DNA of 64,000 nt from Tolypocladium sp. Sup5 PDA-1 (Eukaryota; Ascomycota; Sordariomycetes; Hypocreales; Ophiocordycipitaceae), in assembly GCA_000750105.3 (NCBI GenBank), contig JPHH03000014.1, forward strand, positions 1 through 64,000, written 5' to 3'. A model generated the notes under the pieces. That model did not search any database. It worked only from the letters and a program-made list of their open reading frames with translations, and had not been told where the DNA came from. Made by a program: the position numbers and the translations under genes. Within the stretch, counting starts at the first letter, position 1. Every line of letters begins with the position of its first letter. Positions 9,932 through 21,500 of this stretch are shown here, in pieces.

Positions 9932-10827
9932 TTAGACCTGGTTGGCCTCCTTGGACGTAACGGGCGCACGCGCAAACTCGCCGAGCGGGAACACGACCCA
10001 GGTCGTGGCCTTGGTCATGATGCCCGCACTGCCCGCGTAGAAGGCAGCCAGCGCACACAAAACGGCAAAGGCGCCGCCCGCGCGGTTGACACGCACCGCA
10101 GCCGTCGTGTGCGTCGTGGAGATGAACTGGGCGAGGCTGAGGAAGAAGAAGGCGATGGCCAGGAGGCCGAGAACGGTGAGGATGGCGATGTTGGTCCTCA
10201 GCGCGGCGATGAAGAAAATGATGGTCAGGAAGCACCACATAATGAGGAAGATGCCAACCGCGAAGCTGAAGGCGTGGTCGTCGCCCGCGTAGGCGGTCTT
10301 GATGCCCAGGCTGGGGATGAGGAACATGGCAAAGGCGAGCCAGAAGGCGCCGTAGGAGCAGTGGACCGTGGTGCCGAAGGTGTTGCCGACGCGGAACTCC
10401 ATGATGCCGGCGATGAACTGGGCGGTTCCGCCGAAGAAGACTGCGAGGCCGAAGACGGCCTGGTCGGGGCCAACGCTGCCCAAGGGATTGGAATCGGGCA
10501 ATCTAAAGATGGTCAGGGGGGTCCTGCGGAGGGAGGTTCACGACAGATGTTTGCTCACCCTGCGCCGCACTGGTAGAGACCGAGAACAAACGTGGTCAGG
10601 GCGAAGCTGATGAGCCCGAGGGGACCAGGGTTCGCAATCTTGTAGAACTGCGGGTCGTACACCTGCGACACCATGGTCTGGTGAGGCTTGGCGGCGGCGG
10701 TGGTGCCCGGCCCGGCATTGTTCATGTTGGTGTCTCCAAGGTGGCCTTGGCCACTGGGGTCTCCAAGGTGGCCACGGCCATTGGTGTAGGCCTGCTCACC
10801 GGGCACGGGAGCAGTGTTGGAAGCCAT
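9932..10827 (-). CDS. GPR1/FUN34/YaaH family acetate transporter
   Basis: Two exons, 10827-10559 and 10502-9932, with a 56-nt intron (GTGAGC donor, TTTAG acceptor). The product is 279 residues. The family signature NPGPLGL sits at the start of the first membrane helix. The join rebuilds YQCGAGLPDSNP, leading into GPDQAVFGLAVFFGG, a hallmark of the family. Six hydrophobic helices are visible. Relatives such as yeast Ato2/Ady2 and Aspergillus AcpA are plasma-membrane acetate (or ammonium-linked) transporters, and others act in spore or ascus development. The hydrophilic N-terminal tail has a short duplication (GHLGD twice), which is also a direct repeat in the DNA at about 10730-10785. Substrate is inferred from the family only. 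Confidence 0.93.
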
Positions 10828-12158
10828 TTTCTCACTCGATACTCGACAGCGCGGTTATAAAGCTCAGTCTCAGTGTCCGGGGGGTGGCGAAGAGAGGCAC
10901 AGAGGTCTGAGTTGCACGGCGTGGCCACCGCATCAGGCACAGAGCGCCGCGCCGCCTTCTTATACGCCAGGACACTCCCGCATTGATGACTCGGAGACAA
11001 TCCCTCGCCAGCATCGCATGATGACTCGCCAATTCCCGATTCGCAGGCGCCGTCCCTCCGGGTCCCTCGAAAAGGTAAACCTTCACGCTGCTCCGCGCGG
11101 GGTCGTGGGTTGCAAAGACAAAGGCTCGTGACTCCGGGACGCTCGGGCTGAAGCTCCAGGCCAGTCACCGAGCAGCGCGGGCCCTCCAAAGCATCGTGAT
11201 TCGATGCCACTTGGCAGGAAGCTTCGGGATAGCTCCGTGTAGCCTGCCTGTAGCCCGCCCGCGAGCAGAGCAGCCATGGGGTGGCATGTGGGTTTACCAA
11301 ACTTCCCAACCGGGGGTGCGGAGCCAAGGGAGCGTGTAAGTGCCGGCGTCCAAGGCGTGCGCCAATGACGGCAGCGGGGCCCCGCACTGGGGATCAACGG
11401 CGGCCGGGCGGCATCTCGTCATGATGTGTTAATGGACTCACGGGTTTGAGACGGTGGAACGGGACGGTTGAAGGGATGTGGGTGGCAAATGCAGAGCCGG
11501 GCCGGGGCATGTGCTGGGTTGTCAATTGTCCGTGTGCGATTGGGACCGGCTGCTAATTATCTGACGGCGTGGACGTGCTGGGAGCAGTGAATTGGCCCCG
11601 GATGTCGGTTTGGCTTTTGCTGAGATGGATTCCCAGCAAGTCACTCGCTGGGGGAGGAAGCAAGGAAGAGCTGCCAAGTTGCAACATAGGTACCCTGTAT
11701 GAGAGACGAAAAGGGCTGTTGGATCTGCCTTGCCGACAAGGCAAACAACTTCCTGCTCCCGGGCGAGCAGCTCCGACGCAGCACGCAGCAGATGCCAAGC
11801 CAACTTGCGGCTTTACGGCAAAAATGCGTCCGGCTAAAACCATGCCGCCTCCACAGAGACAAGCTTGACAAGCTCGCGAGGCTGAAGAAATGCCCAGATC
11901 AGGAGACCTTTGGTGCGATCCCATCTCTTAATATTAGTGGAGCACCCCGTTTGGTGATGACTGATGAGCAGTGGCGCACGACCGCAGCCAAATTCGCTCC
12001 CCGCATGGAGCATCGACCGCACCAAGCTCACATTGTCCCTTGAGCCTCCCTCCACATCCAGCCGCTCTCCAATCAACAACCGCGGCAAAAGGTTCATGTT
12101 CGGGAGTGGGAAACATGTGCTTCTCACCCTCTGGCATCCGCCGTCAGCGCCCGCAGCC
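10828..12158. other. Divergent intergenic region (1.3 kb)
   Basis: Shared upstream region of the acetate-transporter-family gene (-) and the J-protein gene (+). Several short open frames on both strands lack protein-like composition. In-frame ATGs at 11964 and 12096 precede the chosen J-protein start, but the sequence between them does not look like a targeting peptide. Confidence 0.5.
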
Positions 12159-13073
12159 ATGATCCTCAGGACTCCTGCCGCTGCGCTGTGCACCACGTGC
12201 TCGCTGCCGTCGTTTGCGTCATGGCCTGCGTTGCTGTGCGCGAGCCGCCAGCGGGCGATATCACCAGCCTGCGCCCGTCCGGCCTCGTCTGGGACGAAGC
12301 GTTACGCGAGGGGCTATGCCACGGCGCAGAATGGCCCCGACGACGACGTTCCGACTTGGCCGCGCACGCCGCATCCGACGCCCTACGAGATCTTTGACAT
12401 CCACAAGGGTGCTCCCTACACCAAGCGCCGCTTCTACCAGCTCGTGAAGCTCTACCACCCCGACACGCACGATCACCACCGCCGCGCAGCCTCCTTCTCC
12501 TCGTCCACAGCATCCACCTCGTCCTCCTCCACCCCCGGCCTCTCCCACGCCGCCCGCCTCGAACGGTACCGCCTCGTCGTCGCCGCCAACAACCTCCTCA
12601 GCGACCCGTCCAAGCGCCGCCTCTACGACACCCACGGCATCGGCTGGACCGACGGCCACCGCGCCCCGAGCCTCCGCGAGGCCGACCGCGCCTGGCGGCA
12701 CCAGCCCGGCAACGCCGCCCACAACGCCACCTGGGAGGACTGGGAGCGCTGGCACGAGGCCCGCGAGGGCCGCCGCCGCGAGCCCACGTACATGAGCAAC
12801 GGCATGTTCGCGGCCCTCGTCGTCGCCATGTGCACCGTCGGGGCCATGGCGCAGGCCGGCCGCGCCGAGACGTCGGGCGCGCAGGTCGTCGAGTTTTCAC
12901 ATCAGCGCAACGCGGCCATCGGCCAGGACATGCGCAAGAACACCATGGTGTCCAAGGGGAGGAGCAAGGACGAGCGCGTAGACAGCTTTTTGCGGGATAG
13001 AGAGAATGTGGCATACGACTTTGCGCCGGGTAGATACGAAGAGCCTCCGCAGCAGCCTGACAGGACTCCATGA
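12159..13073 (+). CDS. Mitochondrial J-domain protein (Jid1-like)
   Basis: Single exon, 304 residues from the ATG at 12159 (context GCAGCCATG). The first 50 or so residues are Ala/Ser/Arg-rich without acids, a likely mitochondrial presequence. The J domain begins at PTPYEIFDI and has the HPD motif at about residues 100-102, a Ser-rich insertion in place of the usual loop, then a last helix containing LLSDPSKRRLYD. A hydrophobic segment near residues 212-227 (MFAALVVAMCTVGAMAQAG) may anchor it in the inner membrane, as proposed for yeast Jid1. J-proteins stimulate the ATPase of Hsp70. Client and partner are inferred only. Confidence 0.85.
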   Translation: MILRTPAAALCTTCSLPSFASWPALLCASRQRAISPACARPASSGTKRYARGYATAQNGPDDDVPTWPRTPHPTPYEIFDIHKGAPYTKRRFYQLVKLYHPDTHDHHRRAASFSSSTASTSSSSTPGLSHAARLERYRLVVAANNLLSDPSKRRLYDTHGIGWTDGHRAPSLREADRAWRHQPGNAAHNATWEDWERWHEAREGRRREPTYMSNGMFAALVVAMCTVGAMAQAGRAETSGAQVVEFSHQRNAAIGQDMRKNTMVSKGRSKDERVDSFLRDRENVAYDFAPGRYEEPPQQPDRTP

Positions 13074-13175
13074 ATACGAATGTTACGACGTCAACGTCGA
13101 TTTCGCCAATATCGAGCAACGTGCAAAAAATCTGGATCGTTCTTCAGGTCTATGCCGCTATATGCACTCATAATA

Positions 13176-15206
13176 TCATGAAGCGTCGTTATGGTCTCGT
13201 CGCCAACGCAGGCCTGCTTCCACGCTCTTCACCTCCATGTTGATGCCGTCTTCCGCGTCACGTTCCTCCTCGCGCGTCCGACGCCCTCGGCCAAGGTCCA
13301 GCTCCGGCGGCCTTGGTATTTTACGCCCCAGGCCTCGAACGTAGTCTCTTTCCTCCAGCTCCTCGTCTGCCTCCGTGCCCAGCCGGTGGTTGATGACATT
13401 GTCGATTCGGAGGCGCGGAGGGCCCGAGTTGAGTCTTGTGCCATTCTTTGGAGGGCCAGCTAAACAGGCCGTTAGCGAATCAAGGGGAAGTGTCGACGAG
13501 GGCGGGACTTACACAGAACAAGATCAAATAGCTTGACAATAACGGGCCCCCACACGGTCATGGCGATGATCTGCCCATACGACCACTTGCTCGCCTCGAA
13601 GCTGTCCGTGTTGAAGACCTTGATGAGCGAAACCATGTACAAGAGGTTGATGACGAGGTATGCCAGCTCCAGGATCCGCCACACCCACGTCTTAAGCTTG
13701 ATCCAAGTGGGCTTGAACTTGCCCACCGGACCCCGGCCGACTTGGTAGCTGCCGATCCTGATGTGCTTGGTGAGACGATGCGTCCGCAACGTCCAGCTCA
13801 GCTGGTCAATCACGAGAATGAGGATCGCAATGGTGTCCAAGACGAGAAACACCATCTTGTACAGGTACGGACGGGGGAAGAAGCTCAGGTTCAGGCCCTC
13901 GACGCCGTGCACTGCCGCGCAGTAGCTCCGCGGACTGGGATTGCCGCCGCACGCATCTATCTTGTTCTCGTTGCGGAACAGGTTGAACGCATCCTTGAAG
14001 TAGACCTTCTGGCTCGTGGCCACAATGGCAAGCAAGTACTCGGCGAAGAAGCCGAGGAAGGTGTGCCAGTTGCGGATGCCCTCGTTGTGCAGGCATATCT
14101 GGATGAGGAACATGGGCAGGATGCCGTTCTGGCTGACGTGGAAGGCGACGGCGGCGTTGACGATGATCTCGCCCCAGAAGGTGCCCTCCTGGGAGTTGAC
14201 GACGATGGCCAGGATGGAGGCGATCTGGATGGCGAAGACGAACCAGCACTGGGCCTCCTGGAACTCGACGAGGGTGGTGGCGAGGGCGATGCTGGTGCGC
14301 GACATGGCGGACGAGTCGCGCCAGATCATCGTCTCAATGCGCGTGAGACGGCGCTGGAGGGTGAAGGAGGGCACGCGCTCCTTTTTTTGCTGAGAGAAGC
14401 GCACCCACAGGGAGAAGGCCTTGAGGAAGAGGTAGAGCAGGCTGGAGAAGCAGACCTGGAGGACGTACGAGATGAGGACCTGGGCAGCCAACATGTTAGT
14501 CATGACTGGTAATCTCTCTGGAGACTTGTCGGCTCTCACTCACCCCGGGCCCGAATATATCGGGGTTGATTTCGGCGGCAATCTCGGGACAAAAGGTAGT
14601 CATGGCCTCGAAGACGTCGGTGGGCTTGGACTGGTGGCTCAGCCCCTTGATGGAGTCGTTGCAGGGCTTGCGGATGCCGTCGCCGCCGCACGCCGCCTGG
14701 GCACAGGAGACAAACGAGGCCAGCACGGGCTTCTCGTCAAACGTGGCCAGCGAGGCGCCGTCGCCGATGAGGCCGCTGGCGTTGCGCTCCGCCTCGGCGG
14801 GGATGTAGTACCGCGTGGCGTCGCGCGCCCAGTAGGCGATGGAGGAGAGGGCGAGGCAGTTGTAAAAGGTCTCTATCGAGCCGAAGAGCAGCGCCGTGTC
14901 CCTGCAGGCGCGCGTGCAGTCCGTCTTGCCGCCATCATCGGAGTCATCATCGAGCTGGCAGCCGTTGGGGAACAGCCACATGTCGCTGTCGCCCTCGGTG
15001 CCGGCCTCGAGCAGCGGCTGCTTGGAGAAGATGTCGTAGTACTCATTCTCGCCGCCGATGAGCTCCAGGTCGTGGAAGGGGAAGAAGCGCGAGTTGCCGC
15101 CAAAGTCGCCCGAGGAGAGGAAGTTGATGGACAGCGGCAGCGGCGAGGCGGAGGCTGTGGCTGTGGCTGCGACAGCGGAGGAGGACAAGGTAGAGATGAG
15201 GCTCAT
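13176..15206 (-). CDS. Multi-pass (about seven TM) protein with Cys-rich N-terminal ectodomain
   Basis: Three exons: 15206-14544, 14479-13513 and 13459-13176. The introns are 64 and 53 nt, both with good sites (GTGAGT..ACTAAC..CAG and GTAAGT..CTAAC..TAG). The product is 637 residues. Exon 1 (221 residues) begins with a weak signal-like stretch and then a polar domain with at least nine Cys, several paired (DCTRAC, SCAQAAC). Exon 2 encodes about seven hydrophobic helices, with a Cys-containing loop between helices 4 and 5. Exon 3 encodes a 95-residue charged tail rich in Arg and Glu, with no Met, so it is easily overlooked. I recognise no named family. The layout resembles a receptor or channel, but no ligand, pore or G-protein motif is evident. 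Confidence 0.85.
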
Positions 15207-16296
15207 GGCTCACCCTCACTCACCCTACACCTCGCCGACAGCCAGCCAGGCCTCTCGTTCGTGGTTTCACTCACAGCCTCCCGTCAGCCTCGGCCGCTCG
15301 CTCCCGCGTCCGTCTCCACAGCGGCACCGAGGGGACGGGAGCACCCAGGCGAAGGCGAATGAGATGCGACTCTTGCAGAGAACCCAGCACGCATCCGCCA
15401 ATGCTGCATTTCCCCGGCAGAGAGAAGTGAGACCGTCCGCTTCTGCACCGAGCCAGTCCTCGCAAATTCAAGACTGAACTTGTCTCGCACGAACAGCCGG
15501 TGAGGAGTTTTGGGACGTGCTTACATGGGCCGGATTCTCGTTACCGAATAAGGCGTCCGCCTCCATCGCGGTGGTGGGTCGTTGGGCCACGCGAGTCCCA
15601 GAGGGGAAGAAAAGCCAAGACTAACGTCACCCGATTTGATCGATGTGAACGGAGTAGTTATTTATGCTCCGTGTTCTCTGGCAATGGCGAATATGGGCTG
15701 AGACTGCCAGCGTTGGGGGCTCAAGACGAACTTCATTCTCCGGAGAGGGTTCACCGTCGCACCCAACGAGGTTCGTCAGTTTTTGTCTTAATTTCTGTCT
15801 TACATAGACTCTTTGGGAAGTCATGGCCCGTTTCCGAACATAGCCGAAGACGCAGAGCATCAGTTCTATTACAGGCATTTCTCGCCCTGTACCGGCACAA
15901 CTCCCAGAAAATCTCAAGCTTCTCCGGCCTGAACAGGACGCAGCGAATGTAGTCGCAGGCCACAGCACCCCAGCGTGGTGTTGGCGTCCATCCTGGGAGA
16001 ATAAAAGTCCGATAATCTGCACAGAGCTTCGGTAGAACACTCTCTTGGCTACGATAAATGCTGGTTTTCACCCGCAGCAGGGTTTGTGGACCTCCGAATG
16101 CAACAGAGAGGGCAGTGCGCAAGTGGAGCGTCGGAGATTTGTAGACTGTAAATCGCAGTATAATCTGTGGGAGTAGATTGTTATTGTCTGCAGAGGTTTT
16201 TGCAGATGGGTAGAAATGTATGGGCTGAGCTGTATGAGGAGTAACAAGGAAAGGAAGGGAAGAAAAAAATGATTGGGAGGCGGCGATGGTCCGGTG

Positions 16297-16305
16297 TATA
16301 AATAG
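16297..16305 (+). promoter_or_regulatory. TATA-like box
   Basis: TATAAATAG, 70 bp upstream of the ATG at 16367. It is a close match to a TATA consensus in a region with no listed gene, and is the main reason to consider the small candidate gene that follows. Confidence 0.4.
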
Positions 16306-16366
16306 CCGTTCGGGCGCAGTGAATCAGTGGAAGTATTGGACATTGAATGTCTCTGACCATTTCGAG

Positions 16367-16783
16367 ATGACAATGGCTTTAATATTCACTTGCATAATGG
16401 AGTACTTCGCAGTGAATGAGTCTTGGAGTATCTGATGAGAAATGTATGATTGGCTGTGAATTTCTTCGCCTGATCTTCTGTTTGCAGTAGCATTTTCTCC
16501 ACCAACGCTTCTCATGCACCTTTCAGCTGCAGGCGATTCATCTGCCAATGCCTCCGTTTCAACTAACAGTGTTGATGGTTCTCCGCCAGCCAGGCCGTTT
16601 GCGACACAAATCCGGATCCGCGCCCGAAATGCGTCTTCATATGCCCAAACCCGTCGTCCTCTTGCACACAATTACTCCATTCACCTCTCGTCTGCACATC
16701 TCGGATCCGTGGCTGGCAAAGCAACATATCCTCCGCGACTGAGCGCTGCTCCCGAGATATGTGCCGACATCCCTAACGATTGA
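16367..16783 (+). CDS. Candidate small two-exon gene, unknown product
   Basis: Tentative model: exons 16367-16427 and 16488-16783 with a 60-nt intron (donor GTATCT, pyrimidine-rich tract ending TTTGCAG), encoding 118 residues. The N terminus is hydrophobic (MALIFTCIM) and the rest is Ser/Ala/Pro-rich with two Cys. For: a TATA box 70 bp upstream, a plausible intron, and an open frame across the join. Against: a weak donor, a seven-codon upstream frame starting at 16346 that overlaps the start, no recognisable domain, and no look of strong codon bias. It could equally be non-coding. Confidence 0.25.
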
Positions 16784-17068
16784 TAATATGGCGTGGTGAT
16801 TTTTTTCTGAATTAAACAGTGCCCCGATCAGGTAGTTGGTGGTTGTCTTCACTCGAACATTCCTGCGGTAGTGATTTCTTTCCAAATCGGGAAGTCAAGA
16901 CACCAGACTCAAGCCCATCGAGGTACAACCGACATGTACCGACAAAAGCCGAGCCAGGACGTCACTCCCAATTGAGCCGAGCTCCAAACCACCTCCCATC
17001 GCACACCCTCAACACCAAACCTTCCCTCCTCTCCCCTTCAGCATAATCTTCGCAGCAAACCCGCCGCC

Positions 17069-18091
17069 ATGCCTCCCCCCCTGCGCCTCTCGCCCCTCAC
17101 GGCGCCACTCCTGCGCCGCCTCTACTCGTCCGCCTCCTCGGGCGAGCCCCTCATCCGCGTCACCAACCTCCCCGCCGCGTCCTCGGGCCACATCCGCGTG
17201 CTGGAGCTCAACCGCGCCAGCGCGCGCAACGCCATCTCCAAGGCGCTGCTCGCGTCGCTGCGCGCAGAGGTCGACGACGTGCACGCGCAGTACGGGCACA
17301 ACGGCGAGGAGCTGCCCGCCGCGCAGTGGGGTGCCACGGCCGCTGAGCTGGGGCCGACGAGGGCGCTCGTGATTGCGAGTGCCGTGGATACGTGCTTTTG
17401 CGCGGGGGCGGACTTGAAGGAGCGCCGTGGGTTTACGCAGGAGGAGTGAGTACCGCGTATCCGTATACTGTCGAGACACTGCCATTGGGATGTTCACTGA
17501 CAGACACGGCCCAGGACCGCCGACTTCCTTGCCAACCTGCGCGGCACCTTCGCCGCCCTCTCCGACCTCCCCGTCCCGACCATCTCCGCCATCTCCTCCC
17601 TCGCCCTCGGCGGCGGCCTCGAGCTCGCCCTGTCCACGCACTTCCGCGTCCTCACCTCCAACGCCACCGTCGGCCTGCCCGAGACGCGCCTCGGCATCAT
17701 CCCCGGCGCCGGCGGCACCCACCGCCTCCCCGCCCTCGTCGGCCTCGCCCGCGCCCGCGACCTCATCCTCACGGGCCGCCGCGTCGCCGCCCCCGAGGCC
17801 TACTTCCTCGGCATCGCCGACCGCCTCGTCGAGGTCGTCCCCGAGGACGAGCGCGCCGCCTCAGACATCCTCCAGGTCGCGCGCAAGTCGGCCCTTTCCG
17901 AGGCCGTGAGGCTTGCGCAGGAGATTTGCGAGGGCGGGCCCGTGGCCATCAGGGCCGGTCTGCAGGCCGTTGCGTGGGCGCGGCCGGAGAAGGAGGATGA
18001 GATGTACCAGAGGGTCGTCAACACCGAGGACAGGAACGAGGCGCTCAAGGCATTCCAGGAGAAGAGGAAGCCCGTCTTCAAGGGGCGATAA
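17069..18091 (+). CDS. AUH: Mitochondrial methylglutaconyl-CoA hydratase (enoyl-CoA hydratase family)
   Basis: Two exons, 17069-17445 and 17515-18091, with a 69-nt intron (GTGAGT donor, CCCAG acceptor). The product is 317 residues. A short Arg/Ser/Leu presequence with YSSASSGEP suggests mitochondrial import. Crotonase-fold motifs are clear: CAGADLKER, SSLALGGGLELAL (oxyanion hole and catalytic loop) and GLPETRLGIIPGAGGTHRLP. The CAGADLKER and IIPGAGGT forms match AUH, which hydrates 3-methylglutaconyl-CoA to HMG-CoA in leucine breakdown, better than they match generic short-chain enoyl-CoA hydratases. Exact substrate is inferred from this similarity. The gene converges with the deubiquitinase gene. 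Confidence 0.92.
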
Positions 18092-18507
18092 ACGACGGGG
18101 CTTGTTTAAAAAGGAAAGAAAAATGTTAAACTCATAAAATACCTTGTGGCCAGGTTATCTGCCGCCAAAGTTAACATACCGCACAAAAGTGCTGCCCAGG
18201 TGGCCAAGCACGAAGGAAGCCATCGATCAATCACGTTCAAATTTCGTTACTCTATTGGACTGATGCCTTGTCCTTGAACGCCGACATTGCCTCGAGTGCT
18301 CACGCTGCCATGCTATTCGTCGCTCAAAATCAGAGAGACTACGCCTTGCCAACGCTTCACAAATAATCACACGCGACTCTAAACCGCCCAAATCCTAGTG
18401 CCTGTCGCAATCCACCGCGTCTTGACCACCATGTGCTTGCGGCTCTTGTCCTGCCACATTTATACAGGTTCATCCCTCGTCCCAACCCAGTCCTTTGCAG
18501 AGTATTC
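18092..18507. other. Convergent intergenic region
   Basis: 3' flanks of AUH (+) and Ubp2 (-). No feature was recognised apart from A-rich sequence just after the AUH stop (18104-18140). Confidence 0.5.
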
Positions 18508-21500
18508 TCACTCAATACGGTATGTCGGTAATGGCACTCGGCCACCGTTGTCCGTCTCGTGTGACGCTGGCTGCTCCGTATCCACAACATTAACGTCGCC
18601 GTCGTTATCCGTCGTGACGGGCCCCGATGGTGGCGTTTCCTGTTCCTCAGACGTGGGTGTGGGAGGCTGCCGCTTGGGCACGTCGACATACTTTTCCTTG
18701 TCGTCGTCACGGACGTAGCAGAGAAAGTAAGGCTCGCCGCTGGTGCTCAGCGTGTTCAAGACCTCGGCCGTGTCCTTGTTCTCCCGGACGTCGGCGTCGT
18801 TGTACCACCGCCACACTCGGTCTTCAAAGTCACAGATCCAGACCCAGTAGTGACCGGACATCAGGTGGCCACGATGGCAGATGACGGCATGAAGTCGGTA
18901 GGGGATGCTCTTCATGCTTTCCAAGTGCTCCTCCCGCATCTTCTCTAGCTCTTGCAGTTCCTTTTTCATCATGTCTCGCACCCAAACGTCCGTCCCTGCG
19001 CCGTCCATGCGCTTCTGGCCCTGTCCGGAGTCTGCAGGAGGCGGACTTGATACAGGAGTCGGAGGGGATGCAGGCGACCGAGGCGATGAAGGAGGGCTTT
19101 TGGGTTTGGCGGGCGTCACAAGGACGAACCCATCCTCGACTGGACCATCAAAGTCCCACCTCTCTTTAACTGCGCTGGCGCGCCTTGCCGGCTCTCTTTT
19201 TCCGTTTGTGTCGGCACTGCCATCTGTTCCCGGTGATTTGTTTCCGTTTGTATCGGTATTGCCGGTTGCCCGGGTTCTGTTCCCACTTGTGTCGGCGTTG
19301 CTGCCTGTCCCTTGGGCTCCCGTCTCGGAGCTGCCAAACATGTTCAGGTACGAAGGATTGGGATCAATCTTTGCCAACAGCGACTTCAAGTCAGCTATTC
19401 GGTCGGTAATCGCCCAATCCTCCACGCGACGTCGGAATATCGGCGAATCATGTGGCGCATCCATATAACGATCCAGATACAGCGTCTCCGGAATGACCAC
19501 TGGGTTGCCATTTTTGCTGCCCATCGACTGCGAGCGCTGAATGAGCACATGAAGCACAGGCGGCAGCGTTTTGATTGCTGTGTATCGTGAAAGCTTGCTC
19601 TCCTCGAGAATCTGCTGATCAAAGTTGCGCCCCAGTGCATCGTACAGCGAACATGGACCATCGGGAGCCGGGAACGCAGTGATGGAACGATCGAAGCTAA
19701 TCTCATGCTGGTAAGACTTGTCGTCAAACTTTTTGGTATAGTTGACCGTGGTGACGAAGAAGGTCTCCATGATCTTTTCCAACTGGATACCAGTCTCTTT
19801 ATCAATCGAGCTGGGTCGGATCGCCGCCTGCAAGCGGTTGATGATGCTCCCCATGACTTCCTCGACATCCTGCTGATCGGTTCCAGACGATCGTTTCTGG
19901 TGCTCCAAGGCGTTCAGAACCTTTTGGTCAACCGTTTCAGGCTCAACAGCGTCGGCCATGGAGACATCGCCACTTGTCTGATCCACCACGGTGCCAGTCG
20001 AGGGTTGCGCATCTTGTTCATCGTCAACCATCTTGACATCCTCAGTTTGTCGCACCTCTTTTACAGAGTCTGCGTCGCAGATTTCCTGTTCGATGACGGA
20101 AGTCTCCACCTTCTCATACGAGCGGTCCGACCGCGCATCTTCCTGGTCTACAAGCGTCCTTGAACTCGAGTTGCTGGCTGTATCCATAGGCTCGGGGATG
20201 GCCGTCACACTGTAAGTGACCAGGTCGACATCCTCAGCAGGCCTGTTTGGCAATGCTGGCGACGGGCGGGCGGGGAGAGGTGGAGGCTGCGACGCAGCCG
20301 GAGCTTCAGATGGTTGCTTAGAGCTGTGAAGAAGTGTGTGCGTCGACAGCAAAACGGCATTGGCAAGTCGTTGAGATGGCCGGGTCGCAGCCTGGTCCGA
20401 GGACTGCAAGTTTTGGAACAGTGTAGCAAGCTCATGTGCGACTGCTCTGATGTTAGTGCCTGTTAAACCAGCAACGAACCGACCTAGAGGTGAAAAGAGC
20501 TCACATGCTTGTGCCACCACTGCCTCGCCGCGGTCCATTTGCATCCTGTTTCCACCGAGGAGTCGTGCCTTGATGTTCTCGTCCGTCAAGTCCAATCTCG
20601 AATCGTCGTAGTTGAGCACAATGTCCCGGATTGGCTTCACCGTGAAGAGATACTGGAGAAGGCTGTTCAAGTAACAGGTGTTTCCAATGTTGTTGAGCCC
20701 TACAGGCAGGGCCAAGTTAACTGGTTTCTTATCGGCAGATCGCGAGTCGTTGCCAGTCTCTGGGATGCCGCTGGACTGGCGCAATTCTAGAGCTGCCTGC
20801 TTCAGGGTCGGGGAGCTTGTGTGGTCCGCAAGCGCGTCCAAGGCGTCGAGGTACACCTCGGTTTCTTCCACGGACTTGCTACCCTCCACCTTGCCAAGTG
20901 TCAGTAGTAGCTCAAACTGAGGGCCGGGCCAGTAAAAGGATACTCCATCCACTGTGGTGACATAATGATGTGATTTGCCTGCATCCTCCTAGGGCACTGG
21001 GCGGATACTCACTTTAGTCCTGGTTGCTCCAGCCGACGTCTGCCAAGGCACATCTGAGCTACTCAGCCCGAGAACCACTCTGGCAGTCTCCAAAGACATC
21101 TTGGCATCAGATTCCATGAGAAGTGTGGCTTGATATGAATCGTCGGTTGAGGCCCGAGCAATCAGCATTAGCATGGACCGCGCCGTGACTGCCGCAGCCG
21201 GATCCCGGGCCAGCTTATTCCTGAATGCCTGTATGATCGAATCGGCGCTGTAGTTGTTTGGCGGTTGGAGGCCAAGAAAACTGAGCGCTTGAGATACAAT
21301 CCCGTCGTCATCGCTGGTGCCCTGCCGTTGAAGCTGGCTGTCGAAAACCGAGGACTGGGTGATGGCATAATCGGAAAGCAGCTGATCGCCGGTATCATTC
21401 GCCACCGCCATGAGGCTCTCGACCAAGGCCCGTCGACGGCTTGGGAGAAGTTCCCATTGGCGCTTGTAGGAATTGACAACGATTTCCCGGGATTGATTCG

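Larger units (their letters stand above)
15207..17068. other. Divergent intergenic region (1.9 kb)
   Basis: Upstream of the multi-pass protein (-) and the hydratase (+). It holds a strong TATA-like box at 16297 and a possible small gene (listed separately). CT-rich sequence precedes the hydratase start (about 16990-17040). The rest shows no coding signal. Confidence 0.55.

Noticed and set aside
9683..10576. 297-codon plus-strand frame
   Set aside because: Antisense to the GPR1/FUN34 transporter; acidic low-complexity composition is a codon-bias shadow.
20989..21012. A 24-nt intron (GTGAGT to CCTAG) in Ubp2
   Set aside because: It would keep the frame but is too short for the spliceosome; the 96-nt intron is preferred.
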